DNA from: Bacillota bacterium
GTDB taxonomy: Bacteria > Bacillota > Clostridia > Acetivibrionales > DSM-1351
NCBI GenBank assembly: GCA_023444055.1
Contig: JAEZRV010000033.1
Coordinates: 1-62,598, forward strand
Length of the DNA: 62,598 nucleotides
Direction of reading: 5' to 3'
The notes under the pieces are model-generated. The model was given only the letters and a program-made list of their open reading frames with translations, ran no database searches and was not told the DNA's origin. This document shows positions 33,532 through 42,294 of the stretch, in pieces. Every line of letters starts with the position of its first letter. The stretch's first letter is position 1. A program made the translations under genes and the position numbers.

Positions 33532-35883
33532 ATGGAAAAATCACAGATAAAGATTTCAATCAGAAATTTAGTTGAGCTGGTACTACGTTCGGGAGACATT
33601 GATAATAGGCTTGTTTCATCAACTAGAATGCTAGAAGGAACTAGAATTCATCAGAAAATTCAAAAAGAAGGCGGTTCTAATTATAGTAAGGAAGTATTTT
33701 TGACCTTTGATTATGAGATTCAAGGTTTTACTATAAGGCTGGAAGGACGTGCTGATGGAATAATTTCTGAGCCTGATGGTATTGTAATTGATGAAATCAA
33801 ATCAACAACAAGACCTCTTGAATATATAGATGATGAATTTAGCCTGCTCCATTGGGCACAAGCCAAAAGCTATGCTTTTATTTATGCTACTCAAAATCAA
33901 ATGGACGAAATTTGTGTTCAACTAACGTATTTTCAAGTAGATACTGAAGAAAGAATGAATATCAGAAAGCAGTTTAAACTTTGCGAATTAGAAGCTTTTA
34001 TGAGCGAATTGATGAGCAAATACCTCATATGGGCAAGTATGCAAGATGAATGGAATACTCTGAGAGATATTTCTATTAAAGCTTTGCAGTTTCCTTTTGA
34101 TAATTATCGTAAGGGTCAAAGAGAATTAGCTGTGGCAGTATACAAAACGATAATGCAAGAGAGAAAGCTCTTTGTACAGGCTCCTACAGGTATAGGAAAG
34201 ACTATTTCAACATTGTTCCCATCTGTAAAAGCTATTGGAGAACAGCATATTTCAAAAATATTCTATTTAACTGCTAAAACAATAACGAGACAGGTAGCTG
34301 AAGAAGCTTTCACAAAAATGAGAGTCAAAGGACTCAGATTTAGAACCATTACTTTGACTGCTAAGGATAAGATCTGTTTTAACAAAGAAGGAAGCTGTAA
34401 TCCTGATTTTTGTGAATATGCAAAAGGACATTTTAATAGAGTAAATGATGCTTTAACTGATATTCTACGTGATACAGAGTATTTTTCCCGGGAAACTATT
34501 GAGGAATATGCATTAAAACATAATGTTTGCCCGTTTGAATTTGCATTGGATTTATCTTTATGGGCTGATTGTATTATATGTGATTACAATTATGTTTTTG
34601 ATCCAAGAGTCTATTTAAAAAGATTCTTTATGAATAATGACGGCGACTATGCTTTCATGATAGATGAGGCACATAATCTGGTTGACAGAGCAAGAGAAAT
34701 GTTTTCTGCTCAAATCAATAAGACTGCTTTTTATGAAGCGAAAAAGTTAATGAAGGACAAACAGCCCAAAATTGCTAAGCAGCTTACTAAGATAAATTCC
34801 TATATGATTGCACTTAGGAAGCAATGTAAAGAAGAAGGCTTCATAGTTAGTAAAGATGAATTAACTGAATTATATAAATTGTTAAATAATTTTATACGAG
34901 AATCAGAAGAATGGATTCTGAAAAATCAAAACAAGAACATAGATGGCTTTGACCAAGTTTTAGAAGTTTATTTTAATGCTATTTCATTTATAAAAATAGC
35001 AGAATTATATGATGAAAGATATGTAACATTTATAGATGCAAATGCAAGTGAAGTGCGGGTAAAGCTATTCTGCATTGATCCTTCATACTTATTGGCGGAT
35101 GCTATCAAGAGAGGCAAGACAGCTGTGTTTTTTTCGGCAACCTTGACACCTCTTAGCTATTTTATTGATATATTAGGCGGAGACAAAGAAGACTACAATA
35201 TTAACCTGACATCTCCATTTGACAATAATAAGCTGTGCCTGCTTGTAGAGGACAGGGTTTCAACCAAATATAAAAACAGAGAAAATAGCTATGACAAAAT
35301 TGTAGAGATTGTTAAAGCTGCGATAGATAAGAAACAGGGAAACTATATGGTGTATTTTCCTTCCTACAAGTATATGAATGAGGTTTATACTAGATTTACC
35401 GAGAGATATCCTGATATTTACACAATGCCTCAGCAAAGCTCAATGTCAGAAGAGGAAAGAGAGGAATTTCTCAACAAATTCTTGCCGGATAATGAGCAAA
35501 CCTTTGTGTGCTTCTGTGTTTTGGGCGGTATTTTTTCCGAGGGAATTGATTTGAAAGGTGATAGACTAATTGGAGCAATTATAGTTGGCGTGGGGCTTCC
35601 ACAAGTGAGCGCTGAACAAAATATCATTATGAGTTATTTTCAGCAGAAAAATGGCATGGGTTATGAAAACGCATATATGTTTCCTGGCATGAACAAGGTG
35701 CTGCAAGCAGCTGGAAGAGTCATTCGCTCGGAAAATGATATTGGTATGGTTTTGCTGGTAGATGAAAGATTCACTAACTATGAATACAAATGCCTGTTTC
35801 CAAAGCATTGGGAGCACAATATGAGAGTGAAGAGTTTACCAGATTTGGAACTGAAGCTTGAGAGGTTTTGGGGCGAAATCTAA
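33532..35883 (+). CDS. Fe-S superfamily 2 helicase with N-terminal nuclease-like domain
   Basis: A 783-residue DinG/Rad3-type helicase. Residues about 30-165 form a PD-(D/E)XK domain (LEGRADGII ... VIDEIKSTT), the arrangement seen in Cas4/AddB-like nucleases. The helicase has Walker A in APTGIGKT (about 218), four Fe-S-type cysteines (ICFNKEGS-C-NPDF-C and HNV-C-PFE, about 282-340), the DEAH box in MIDEAHNL, and motif VI AAGRVIRS near 725. Fe-S helicases of this type unwind DNA 5' to 3'. The fusion suggests processing of DNA ends or branched intermediates in repair. No CRISPR array is nearby, so it is treated as a housekeeping repair protein. It starts at ATG 33532 after CAAGGA. Confidence 0.9.
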   Translation: MEKSQIKISIRNLVELVLRSGDIDNRLVSSTRMLEGTRIHQKIQKEGGSNYSKEVFLTFDYEIQGFTIRLEGRADGIISEPDGIVIDEIKSTTRPLEYIDDEFSLLHWAQAKSYAFIYATQNQMDEICVQLTYFQVDTEERMNIRKQFKLCELEAFMSELMSKYLIWASMQDEWNTLRDISIKALQFPFDNYRKGQRELAVAVYKTIMQERKLFVQAPTGIGKTISTLFPSVKAIGEQHISKIFYLTAKTITRQVAEEAFTKMRVKGLRFRTITLTAKDKICFNKEGSCNPDFCEYAKGHFNRVNDALTDILRDTEYFSRETIEEYALKHNVCPFEFALDLSLWADCIICDYNYVFDPRVYLKRFFMNNDGDYAFMIDEAHNLVDRAREMFSAQINKTAFYEAKKLMKDKQPKIAKQLTKINSYMIALRKQCKEEGFIVSKDELTELYKLLNNFIRESEEWILKNQNKNIDGFDQVLEVYFNAISFIKIAELYDERYVTFIDANASEVRVKLFCIDPSYLLADAIKRGKTAVFFSATLTPLSYFIDILGGDKEDYNINLTSPFDNNKLCLLVEDRVSTKYKNRENSYDKIVEIVKAAIDKKQGNYMVYFPSYKYMNEVYTRFTERYPDIYTMPQQSSMSEEEREEFLNKFLPDNEQTFVCFCVLGGIFSEGIDLKGDRLIGAIIVGVGLPQVSAEQNIIMSYFQQKNGMGYENAYMFPGMNKVLQAAGRVIRSENDIGMVLLVDERFTNYEYKCLFPKHWEHNMRVKSLPDLELKLERFWGEI

Positions 35884-36020
35884 CTATCGTTCCTTTGTAA
35901 TTATTTGATATTAAAAAATATTGTATTTATTTGATTTATAGATAAATTGCATGTTATACTTTGGTAAGAAAAATGTAAATATTATAGATAATAATTAGGA
36001 TCTTGCATAAGAGGTGACAT

Positions 36021-36638
36021 ATGCTTATTATTGTAATTGGATGCGGGAAAGTAGGTTCAAACTTTGCTGAAGTAATGTCAGGCGATGGACATGACGTTGT
36101 TATTGTTGACAGTGACGCTAATTCTTTTTCAAATTTAAGTTCAGGTTTCAATGGAATCACGATTACTGGTGTACCTATTGATGAGGATGTATTGAAGCAG
36201 GCTGGCATTGAGGCGGCAGATGCACTTGCAGCCCTTACTCCTGATGATAATGTTAATATAATGGTTTCTCAGGTCGCTAAGGAAATTTTCAAGGTTCCCA
36301 AGGTGTTGGCAAGGATTTTCAATCCTGCACGTGAGAAAGTATTTCATCAGTTTGGGTTGGAAACCATTTGCCCAACCAATATCACAGTTGATCTTATACG
36401 GTCTATAGTGTTGGAGGAGGAAGGAGATTCAAGGCATTCCATAGGGAGTAATTCCTTTTCCTACAGATATGTGGCACTTGGAAAATCAAAGATTGGTAAA
36501 AAAGTCTCTTCTTTAAAGAATGAATATATAGGAAGCCATATATTCGGTGTTAAGAGGAATAATGACATTATATTTGTAAGTGATGGAACTATTTTAAAAA
36601 AGGGCGATATCCTGGTTATCGCTGATAAAGTAGATTAG
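36021..36638 (+). CDS. trkA: Potassium uptake regulator, TrkA/KtrA family (first copy)
   Basis: A 205-residue RCK protein. The N-terminal Rossmann domain begins with the nucleotide loop GCGKVGSNF (residues 8-16) and a conserved acidic end of beta-2 (IVDSDA). The C-terminal TrkA_C domain occupies about 140-205. It should sit on the inner face of the potassium channel protein encoded convergently at 37517-38893 and gate it in response to nucleotides. GAGGTGAC precedes its ATG. The second family member follows 126 nt later, probably on the same transcript. Confidence 0.9.
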   Translation: MLIIVIGCGKVGSNFAEVMSGDGHDVVIVDSDANSFSNLSSGFNGITITGVPIDEDVLKQAGIEAADALAALTPDDNVNIMVSQVAKEIFKVPKVLARIFNPAREKVFHQFGLETICPTNITVDLIRSIVLEEEGDSRHSIGSNSFSYRYVALGKSKIGKKVSSLKNEYIGSHIFGVKRNNDIIFVSDGTILKKGDILVIADKVD

Positions 36639-36676
36639 GAGCAGATAAGGTTGAAATAAATTAAAAAAATAAAAAA

Positions 36677-36767
36677 AGGAGGTGCCCAGTCCATGTCATT
36701 TCTTTCAGGGAAATGTACATTTCCCTTGTGGTTCTTGTGTAGAATGCGGGACATGGACATAAATATG
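36677..36767 (+). promoter_or_regulatory. Structured element between Shine-Dalgarno and start codon, copy 1
   Basis: AGGAGGTG (36677-36684) is followed by GTCCATGTC (36689-36697), an inner palindromic hairpin around 36708-36725 (GGGAAAT, loop GTAC, ATTTCCC), a conserved single strand containing GTTCTTGTG, then GACATGGAC (36750-36758), and ATG 36765. Two further copies lie at 52249-52337 and on the minus strand at 62389-62479. Both stems show compensatory changes between copies. Confidence 0.85.
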
Positions 36768-37430
36768 AATATTGTTATAGCCGGTGGTGGCAAACTAGGA
36801 TATTATCTGGCAAAAACCTTGATATCATATCAGCATAAGGTTTTGATAATAGAGCCGGAAAAACGTATGTGTATAAAATTGGCAAACGACCTAAATATTC
36901 CGGTGCATCAAGGAGACGGCACCGATATAGAGGACTTATATGCCGCTAATATAAAAGATACTGACATTTTTATAGCTGTGACGGGCAGGGACGAAGACAA
37001 CCTTATAGCTTGTCAGCTAGCAAAGAAAAACTTTTGTGTTCCGCGAACTATTACAAGGGTTAATAATCCGAAGAACATAGAGGTTTTTGAACGCCTAGGA
37101 GTTGATGTGGCGGTCAGTAGTACAGCAATTTTAGCTGACCTTATAGAACAAGAAGTGGATTTTGCAGATGTAAGAACCATTATGAAGCTAAAAAAGGGAC
37201 GTATAGTGGTTACAGAAATAAATATACTACCCGGTACTCCTATTGTTAATAAACCCCTTAAGGATCTTGATATCCCAAAGGGCTGCATTTTGATATCAAT
37301 TATCCGTGATGAAGAGGTAATTGTTCCAAATGGGTTTACCGTATTGCATGACGGTGATCATGTAATAGCCGTTACATCTGGTATTAGCCAGCAGGAACTT
37401 AAGGATTATTTCCTTTATGGAAAAAAATAA
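36765..37430 (+). CDS. trkA: Potassium uptake regulator, TrkA/KtrA family (second copy)
   Basis: A 221-residue RCK protein with the loop GGGKLGYYLAK at its N-terminus, IIEPE at the end of beta-2, and a TrkA_C domain at about 140-215. ATG 36765 is chosen because the upstream 72 nt belong to the structured leader. An in-frame ATG at 36693 near the Shine-Dalgarno would add 24 residues unlike the family. It probably forms rings with, or in place of, the first copy on the KtrB/TrkH channel. Two consecutive TrkA-type genes are common in clostridia. A strong terminator separates it from the convergent channel gene. Confidence 0.9.
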   Translation: MNIVIAGGGKLGYYLAKTLISYQHKVLIIEPEKRMCIKLANDLNIPVHQGDGTDIEDLYAANIKDTDIFIAVTGRDEDNLIACQLAKKNFCVPRTITRVNNPKNIEVFERLGVDVAVSSTAILADLIEQEVDFADVRTIMKLKKGRIVVTEINILPGTPIVNKPLKDLDIPKGCILISIIRDEEVIVPNGFTVLHDGDHVIAVTSGISQQELKDYFLYGKK

Positions 37431-37465
37431 ATCACTAAAACGAATTTCATAGTAAAGAATACAAA

Positions 37466-37502
37466 AGAGCCCCCGTTACAAGTGCCAAGTAACGGGGGCT
37501 CT
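37466..37502. terminator. Bidirectional terminator between convergent potassium genes
   Basis: AGAGCCCCCGTTAC (37466-37479) is the exact inverse of 37489-37502. Flanking runs of A on the left and right (the right being AAAAAA) give T runs on each transcript in part. It lies between two stop codons. Confidence 0.85.
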
Positions 37503-37516
37503 AAAAAACCATGAGG

Positions 37517-38893
37517 CTAACCTACAACTACCTTCCCTTCAGGATAAATGCTATTCCGATCTTTATTGTTCTTCAGTGAAAGTGAGATGGCAAATGTGAG
37601 AAGACCCACCCTTCCCAGGAACATGGTAACAATAAGCAAAATCTTGCTTAAAACATGTAGGCTCGGCGTTAACCCTGTTGATAGTCCGACAGTTCCAAAG
37701 GCTGATGTAGTTTCGAACAATACCTGAAGGTAGGGTTTGTTTTCAATAATTAGAAGCAGTGAAGACACAATGGTTATAAGTGAAAATGCAAGCATTATCA
37801 CCGTAAGAGATTTTATAATACTAGCATAGGTCACTCTTTTCTTCAAGATAACTGTCTCTGGTTGACCTGCTATTTCTGAAACGACAGCCATAAATAGGAT
37901 TCCTATTGTCGTCACCTTGATGCCGCCCGCAGTTGAACCAGGGGCTGCACCGATAAACATAAGTAATATATTCAAGACCTTAGTGATATCCTTGGTTGCA
38001 CCAAGATCTATTATATTGAAGCCTGCCGTTCGTGGCGATATAGAGTGGAACACAGAGGTATTGATCTTTTCAATTAGTGTCATTTTTCCAATTGTATTTT
38101 CATTATTCATTTCAAAAACAAAGAATAGAACTGCTCCAAAAACGATAAGAAAAATGGTTATAATAAGAACCAACTGAGTATTCAATAAGAGTACCCTTGT
38201 TTTCCTGTAATTAAAAATATTATTCCAAACAAGAAAGCCTAGTCCTCCCGCTATTATTAGAAATGAAAAGGTGTATATCAACAGAGGATCATTGCTTATG
38301 CCGCTCAAGCTAACATAGTTGCCTTTACCGCTTATTCCCATCAAGTCAAATCCAGCGTTGCAAAAGGCTGAAATAGAGTGGAATACGGAAATATAAATAC
38401 CTTTAAGACCAAAGCTAGGTATAAATCTAATGGAAAGAACAGCGGCACCCGCAAGCTCAATGCTCAATGATAAAAAAATAACCTTCTTTACAATACTCAT
38501 GCTTTCACTAAAGCTAAAATGGCTCAAAGACTCCCTTGCCAGAAGCATTCCCTTAAGACCTGCTTTTCTTCCCAAAATAACGGAGAAGAGGGTAGCCAGA
38601 GTAATAATACCTAATGCACCAAGTTGGATCAAGAGTAGTATTATGACCTGTCCAAAGGTCGACCAGTGATTGTAGGTATCATATACTACAAGCCCGGTTA
38701 CACAGGCTGCAGATGTTGATGTAAAAAGGGCATCAATCAAAGGGGTCGAATTTCCTTGCTTTTGAGAAAGTGGCAGCATTAGCAGGCAAGTGCCTATTGT
38801 TATGAGTACTGTAAAATATACGACAATGACTCTAGTTGGAGATAAGTTTATAAGTCGATTTATGTGTCTATTAAAAAAAGAAACTGTTTTCAT
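37517..38893 (-). CDS. ktrB: Potassium transporter membrane subunit, KtrB/TrkH family
   Basis: A 458-residue integral membrane protein with four repeated membrane-pore-membrane units. The pore loops are readable as SAACVTGLVV, SAFCNAGFDL, SPRTAGFN and TSAFGTVGLSTG, each with the filter glycine. ATG 38893 follows GAGGTGTAAGA; the in-frame ATG six codons upstream lies on that ribosome site. It carries K+ (often with Na+) across the membrane and pairs with the RCK proteins encoded convergently. Its length and single-chain four-unit architecture fit KtrB more than the longer proteobacterial TrkH. Confidence 0.92.
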   Translation of the reverse strand: MKTVSFFNRHINRLINLSPTRVIVVYFTVLITIGTCLLMLPLSQKQGNSTPLIDALFTSTSAACVTGLVVYDTYNHWSTFGQVIILLLIQLGALGIITLATLFSVILGRKAGLKGMLLARESLSHFSFSESMSIVKKVIFLSLSIELAGAAVLSIRFIPSFGLKGIYISVFHSISAFCNAGFDLMGISGKGNYVSLSGISNDPLLIYTFSFLIIAGGLGFLVWNNIFNYRKTRVLLLNTQLVLIITIFLIVFGAVLFFVFEMNNENTIGKMTLIEKINTSVFHSISPRTAGFNIIDLGATKDITKVLNILLMFIGAAPGSTAGGIKVTTIGILFMAVVSEIAGQPETVILKKRVTYASIIKSLTVIMLAFSLITIVSSLLLIIENKPYLQVLFETTSAFGTVGLSTGLTPSLHVLSKILLIVTMFLGRVGLLTFAISLSLKNNKDRNSIYPEGKVVVG

Positions 38894-39379
38894 TCTTACA
38901 CCTCGAACCATTAATAAAGTATAAAAGGAATTTTATCATAAAAATATCCAATTGAATAGATTATTTATAGATTGATTAAGTGCCATTATATGTAAAATTA
39001 AAAGCAAGCTTTTAAAATAGCACTTTATAGCACAATACTTCAAAGGAACATTTGTATATGTTTCAATAATAAGGATTGCTGTATGACCATTAAGGACGAA
39101 ATAAAGGAGTTTATTTTCAATAGTATGTCAAAAGAATGTACTGGAATAAAATTATTGAATATTTCTTGTTGGTAAAATAAGGTGAATTTTATTGTATCCA
39201 CTGTGGAAGCAGTTTAGTACAAATATATTTTTACCAATTATAACTTAATATATAACAACTGTATATTATAATATGTTATACTGTTGACAATAAATTTCTA
39301 ATTCGGAGGCAGAGTATCTTCATGTCATCAAGGGTGAACTGAATCCTTGATTTTTATGTTTGTAAAGGATGGATAACAC
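38894..39379. other. Leader region between ktrB and the helicase gene
   Basis: 486 bp with no gene. The left part is AT-rich promoter-like sequence for the leftward ktrB. The right part has TATAAT/TATACT boxes near 39270-39290, TTGACA at 39294, GGAGG at 39305-39309 and a terminator-like hairpin at 39327-39355. Confidence 0.4.
39327..39355 (+). promoter_or_regulatory. Attenuator-like hairpin before the UvrD-type helicase
   Basis: ATCAAGG (39327-39333) pairs with CCTTGAT (39345-39351), then TTTT. It lies 25 nt before the TTG start. A GGAGG and a tiny frame (ATG 39322, six codons) lie just upstream, so the hairpin is partly inside a possible leader peptide. This layout would allow transcription control, but the sequence alone does not prove it. 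Confidence 0.4.
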
Positions 39380-41509
39380 TTGGACTTTTTCGAAAAACTA
39401 AAGAATAATTACGATATAAATTTAAATGAGCAGCAAAAAAAAGCTGTATCACACGTAGATGGGCCTGCGTTGGTGCTTGCAGGACCAGGTTCTGGTAAAA
39501 CTACTGTTATAACTGCAAGAGCGGCCCGTTTGATTTTGGAGGTTGGTATCAAGCCTCAGAACATTTTAACTTTAACCTTTAATAAAGCCGCTCAGCTTGA
39601 AATGGAAAGGCGTTTTCAGAAACTCTACGGTACGGAAATTGAAGCTAGGGTGCATTTTGCAACACTTCATAGCTTTTGCAATAATGTGGTTAGAAACTAT
39701 GAGAACATGAAAGGGCAGAGATTAAGGCGTATTGAGGGTAACGATGAAGATATTAACAAAAAGCATTTGCTTAAAGACATATATTTTGATATAAATAATT
39801 CAAAAATCAATGATGATGAGCTTGAAAACTTAATAAATGAAATAGGCTTTGTGAAAAACAAAATGATTAAAAACTTTGATGGGATTACATTCTCTACAAA
39901 GAAGTTTGCTCAAGTTTTCAAAGCATATGAAGACTATAAAAAGAACAACCTACTAATAGATTTTGATGATATGCTTACATATGCTTATAGTATTTTAATA
40001 AAGTGTCCGGATATTTTAAATTATTATAAAAATAAGTATAAATATATACAAGTAGATGAGGGGCAGGATTTATCAAAAATACAGTTTGAAGTTTTGAATC
40101 TTTTAATAGAAGGAAATAATAACTTTTTCGTTGTAGCAGATGATGATCAGTCGATTTATGGGTTTAGAGGTGCAGAACCCCAGCATATACTGGCTATTAA
40201 GGAACAATTCAATAATTGCAATGTTTTTTATTTGGAAACAAATTATCGTTCTTCAAAAAATATAGTTGAGCTTAGCAGTAAATTCATTAGGTTAAATGAG
40301 AACAGATTTTATAAAAATCACACAACTCCAAATCAAGAAAAGTGTGATCCGATTATTCTTAACCCAGACGATGAACATGCTCAAATTAAGCTACTTCTGG
40401 ATGAGATTAAAAATAATCTGACTCAACATGAAACCCCAGATATTGCTATATTATATAGAAATAATTTGTCGTCAATTTTAATTGCAGATGTTTTAGAACG
40501 AAATCAAATTCCGTTTAAAATTAAGCAAAACAGGTTATTCTTTTTTAATCATTGGTTGGTAAAAGATGTGACTGCATTTCTAATGTTTGCCCTTGACCAA
40601 TACGATATAGAAGCATTTTCAAAGATTTATTACAGAATGAATAGATATATATCAAAATCTATGATAGAATGTGTTACAAAATCAAACAATGCTGGTGAAT
40701 CAGTTATTGATTCTATTATAACGAATATTGATTTAAAACAATTTCAAATTAATACATTACAAGAGCTAAAGAAAGAATTCATTTTATTATCAAAAAAGAG
40801 ACCTTGGGCAGCTCTAGAGTTTATAAAGAATAATTTTAAATATCTAGACAGCGTTAAGGAATATTGTGAACTCATAGGGTTATCTTTTGAATATTTGAAT
40901 AGAATTTTTGGGATTTTGCAAGGGATTTCTTCTGGTTGTGAAACAATTGCTTCATTTTTGGTCAGATTGCAAGAATTAGAACAACTATTTGAAGGTACAA
41001 TCCCTATAAAGCGCGATAATATGAGTGTTATAACTCTGAGTACATTTCATTCCTCAAAAGGTCTTGAATATGATTGTGTATTCATGATTGATTTAAACAA
41101 TAGTGAAATTCCAGGGGAAATTACTTTAAAACAGGCTTTTGAAATAAAAAATAATACACTGCTTGAAGAGGAAAGAAGACTTTTTTACGTTGGAATGACT
41201 AGAGCAAGACATAAACTATATTTAATGTATCCCGAGTATATAAATAAGGAAAAATCAATGCGTTCCATTTTTATAAATGAAGTTGTACATATTATAAAAA
41301 AGGACATAATAGAAGGCATAGGAGAAGGAACTATCGTATGGCATACAAAGTTTGGAAAAGGAATTGTTACTGAAACAAATGAGAATTCCGCTGAAAAACA
41401 GACTATTAAAATAAATTTCTTTAGTGGTGAGCAAAAAACACTAGATTTGCAAATATGTCTGGATAATAAGCTGCTAATTTTTGAAACTTTGCATCATTCT
41501 CAGAAATGA
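39380..41509 (+). CDS. UvrD/PcrA-family superfamily 1 DNA helicase
   Basis: A 709-residue ATP-dependent 3'-5' helicase. It starts at TTG 39380 after AAAGGATGG. The motifs in order are LAGPGSGKTT (Walker A, about 33-42), DEGQD (motif II, with Gly where DEYQD is usual), VADDDQSIYGFRGA, ETNYRSS, STFHSSKGLEYD and EERRLFYVGMTRAR. The last 60 residues (VWHTKFGKGIV...) resemble the Tudor-like tail of PcrA that contacts RNA polymerase. It is clearly shorter and divergent from standard PcrA, so it is probably an accessory paralogue involved in repair or transcription-coupled processing. Confidence 0.9.
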   Translation: MDFFEKLKNNYDINLNEQQKKAVSHVDGPALVLAGPGSGKTTVITARAARLILEVGIKPQNILTLTFNKAAQLEMERRFQKLYGTEIEARVHFATLHSFCNNVVRNYENMKGQRLRRIEGNDEDINKKHLLKDIYFDINNSKINDDELENLINEIGFVKNKMIKNFDGITFSTKKFAQVFKAYEDYKKNNLLIDFDDMLTYAYSILIKCPDILNYYKNKYKYIQVDEGQDLSKIQFEVLNLLIEGNNNFFVVADDDQSIYGFRGAEPQHILAIKEQFNNCNVFYLETNYRSSKNIVELSSKFIRLNENRFYKNHTTPNQEKCDPIILNPDDEHAQIKLLLDEIKNNLTQHETPDIAILYRNNLSSILIADVLERNQIPFKIKQNRLFFFNHWLVKDVTAFLMFALDQYDIEAFSKIYYRMNRYISKSMIECVTKSNNAGESVIDSIITNIDLKQFQINTLQELKKEFILLSKKRPWAALEFIKNNFKYLDSVKEYCELIGLSFEYLNRIFGILQGISSGCETIASFLVRLQELEQLFEGTIPIKRDNMSVITLSTFHSSKGLEYDCVFMIDLNNSEIPGEITLKQAFEIKNNTLLEEERRLFYVGMTRARHKLYLMYPEYINKEKSMRSIFINEVVHIIKKDIIEGIGEGTIVWHTKFGKGIVTETNENSAEKQTIKINFFSGEQKTLDLQICLDNKLLIFETLHHSQK

Positions 41510-41657
41510 AATTGTAGGTTTAAAACTTATTATCGGATAAATTGGATAGAAATAATTTGCATAAATATTGTATGCATTAAGCAAATTTTCTAAAAATGTT
41601 GTACAGAAATAATACATTTGTTATTATATGAGATAATAATGGGAGGAATATAGAAAA

Positions 41658-42227
41658 ATGATTGAAAAGTACTTTCCTGACTTGTATTTAGATAGCATAC
41701 GACGTATTGACATAGAAGAGCTAAAGAACAGAGGTATCAAAGGTTTGATTCTGGATATTGATAACACTCTTGTTCCTATGCATAGTAAAGATGCAAACGA
41801 GAATGCAATTACTTGGATAAGAGAACTGCAAAATAATGGGTTTAAGGTATGTATATTATCAAATGCTGCTGAAAAGCGTGTTGTCAGGTTTAACAAAGAA
41901 ATTGCAGTAACAGCTTTACACAGAGCGTATAAACCAGCAGGTAAGGCATTTTTAAAGGCGGCAAAGATAATGGGTCTAGAACCAGAGAACATAGCTGTTG
42001 TTGGTGATCAAATATTTACCGATATATTTGGAGGCAATAAAGTAAATATGCTTACTGTTCTTGTTAAGCCAATAGATAGAAAAGAGATTTTTTTTGTAAG
42101 GCTTAAGAGAATTCCTGAAAAACTAATTATTAATAGTTTTACAAAAAATTTAGAGGACAGAATAAATAAGAGGTTGGAATGGAAGAAAAAGAGCTTACAA
42201 TTTGAAAAAAGTAGATTTAATAGGTGA
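41658..42227 (+). CDS. YqeG-family HAD phosphatase
   Basis: A 189-residue HAD-superfamily subclass IIIA phosphatase. The nucleophile motif is LILDIDNTLVPM (about 31-42), motif II is CILSNAAE, and the Lys/Asp motifs are YKPAGKAFLKAA and VVGDQIFTDIFGGN. Family members act on small phosphates or phosphatidylglycerol phosphate-like substrates; the reaction here is not established. GGGAGG lies 11-12 nt before the ATG. Bacterial yqeG often sits just before aroE, as here, which supports the call. Confidence 0.9.
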   Translation: MIEKYFPDLYLDSIRRIDIEELKNRGIKGLILDIDNTLVPMHSKDANENAITWIRELQNNGFKVCILSNAAEKRVVRFNKEIAVTALHRAYKPAGKAFLKAAKIMGLEPENIAVVGDQIFTDIFGGNKVNMLTVLVKPIDRKEIFFVRLKRIPEKLIINSFTKNLEDRINKRLEWKKKSLQFEKSRFNR

Positions 42228-42294
42228 TTGTATTCATGCAAGTTGGATTTTCATTAAATGAAATTAACAAAACTATAAAAATAGGGGGCTTACA

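Noticed and set aside
36693..36764. N-terminal extensions of trkA, the kinase and cbiF starting within the repeated leader
   Set aside because: The extra residues are similar between unrelated proteins because they translate the same repeated element, and one copy is out of phase with the others.
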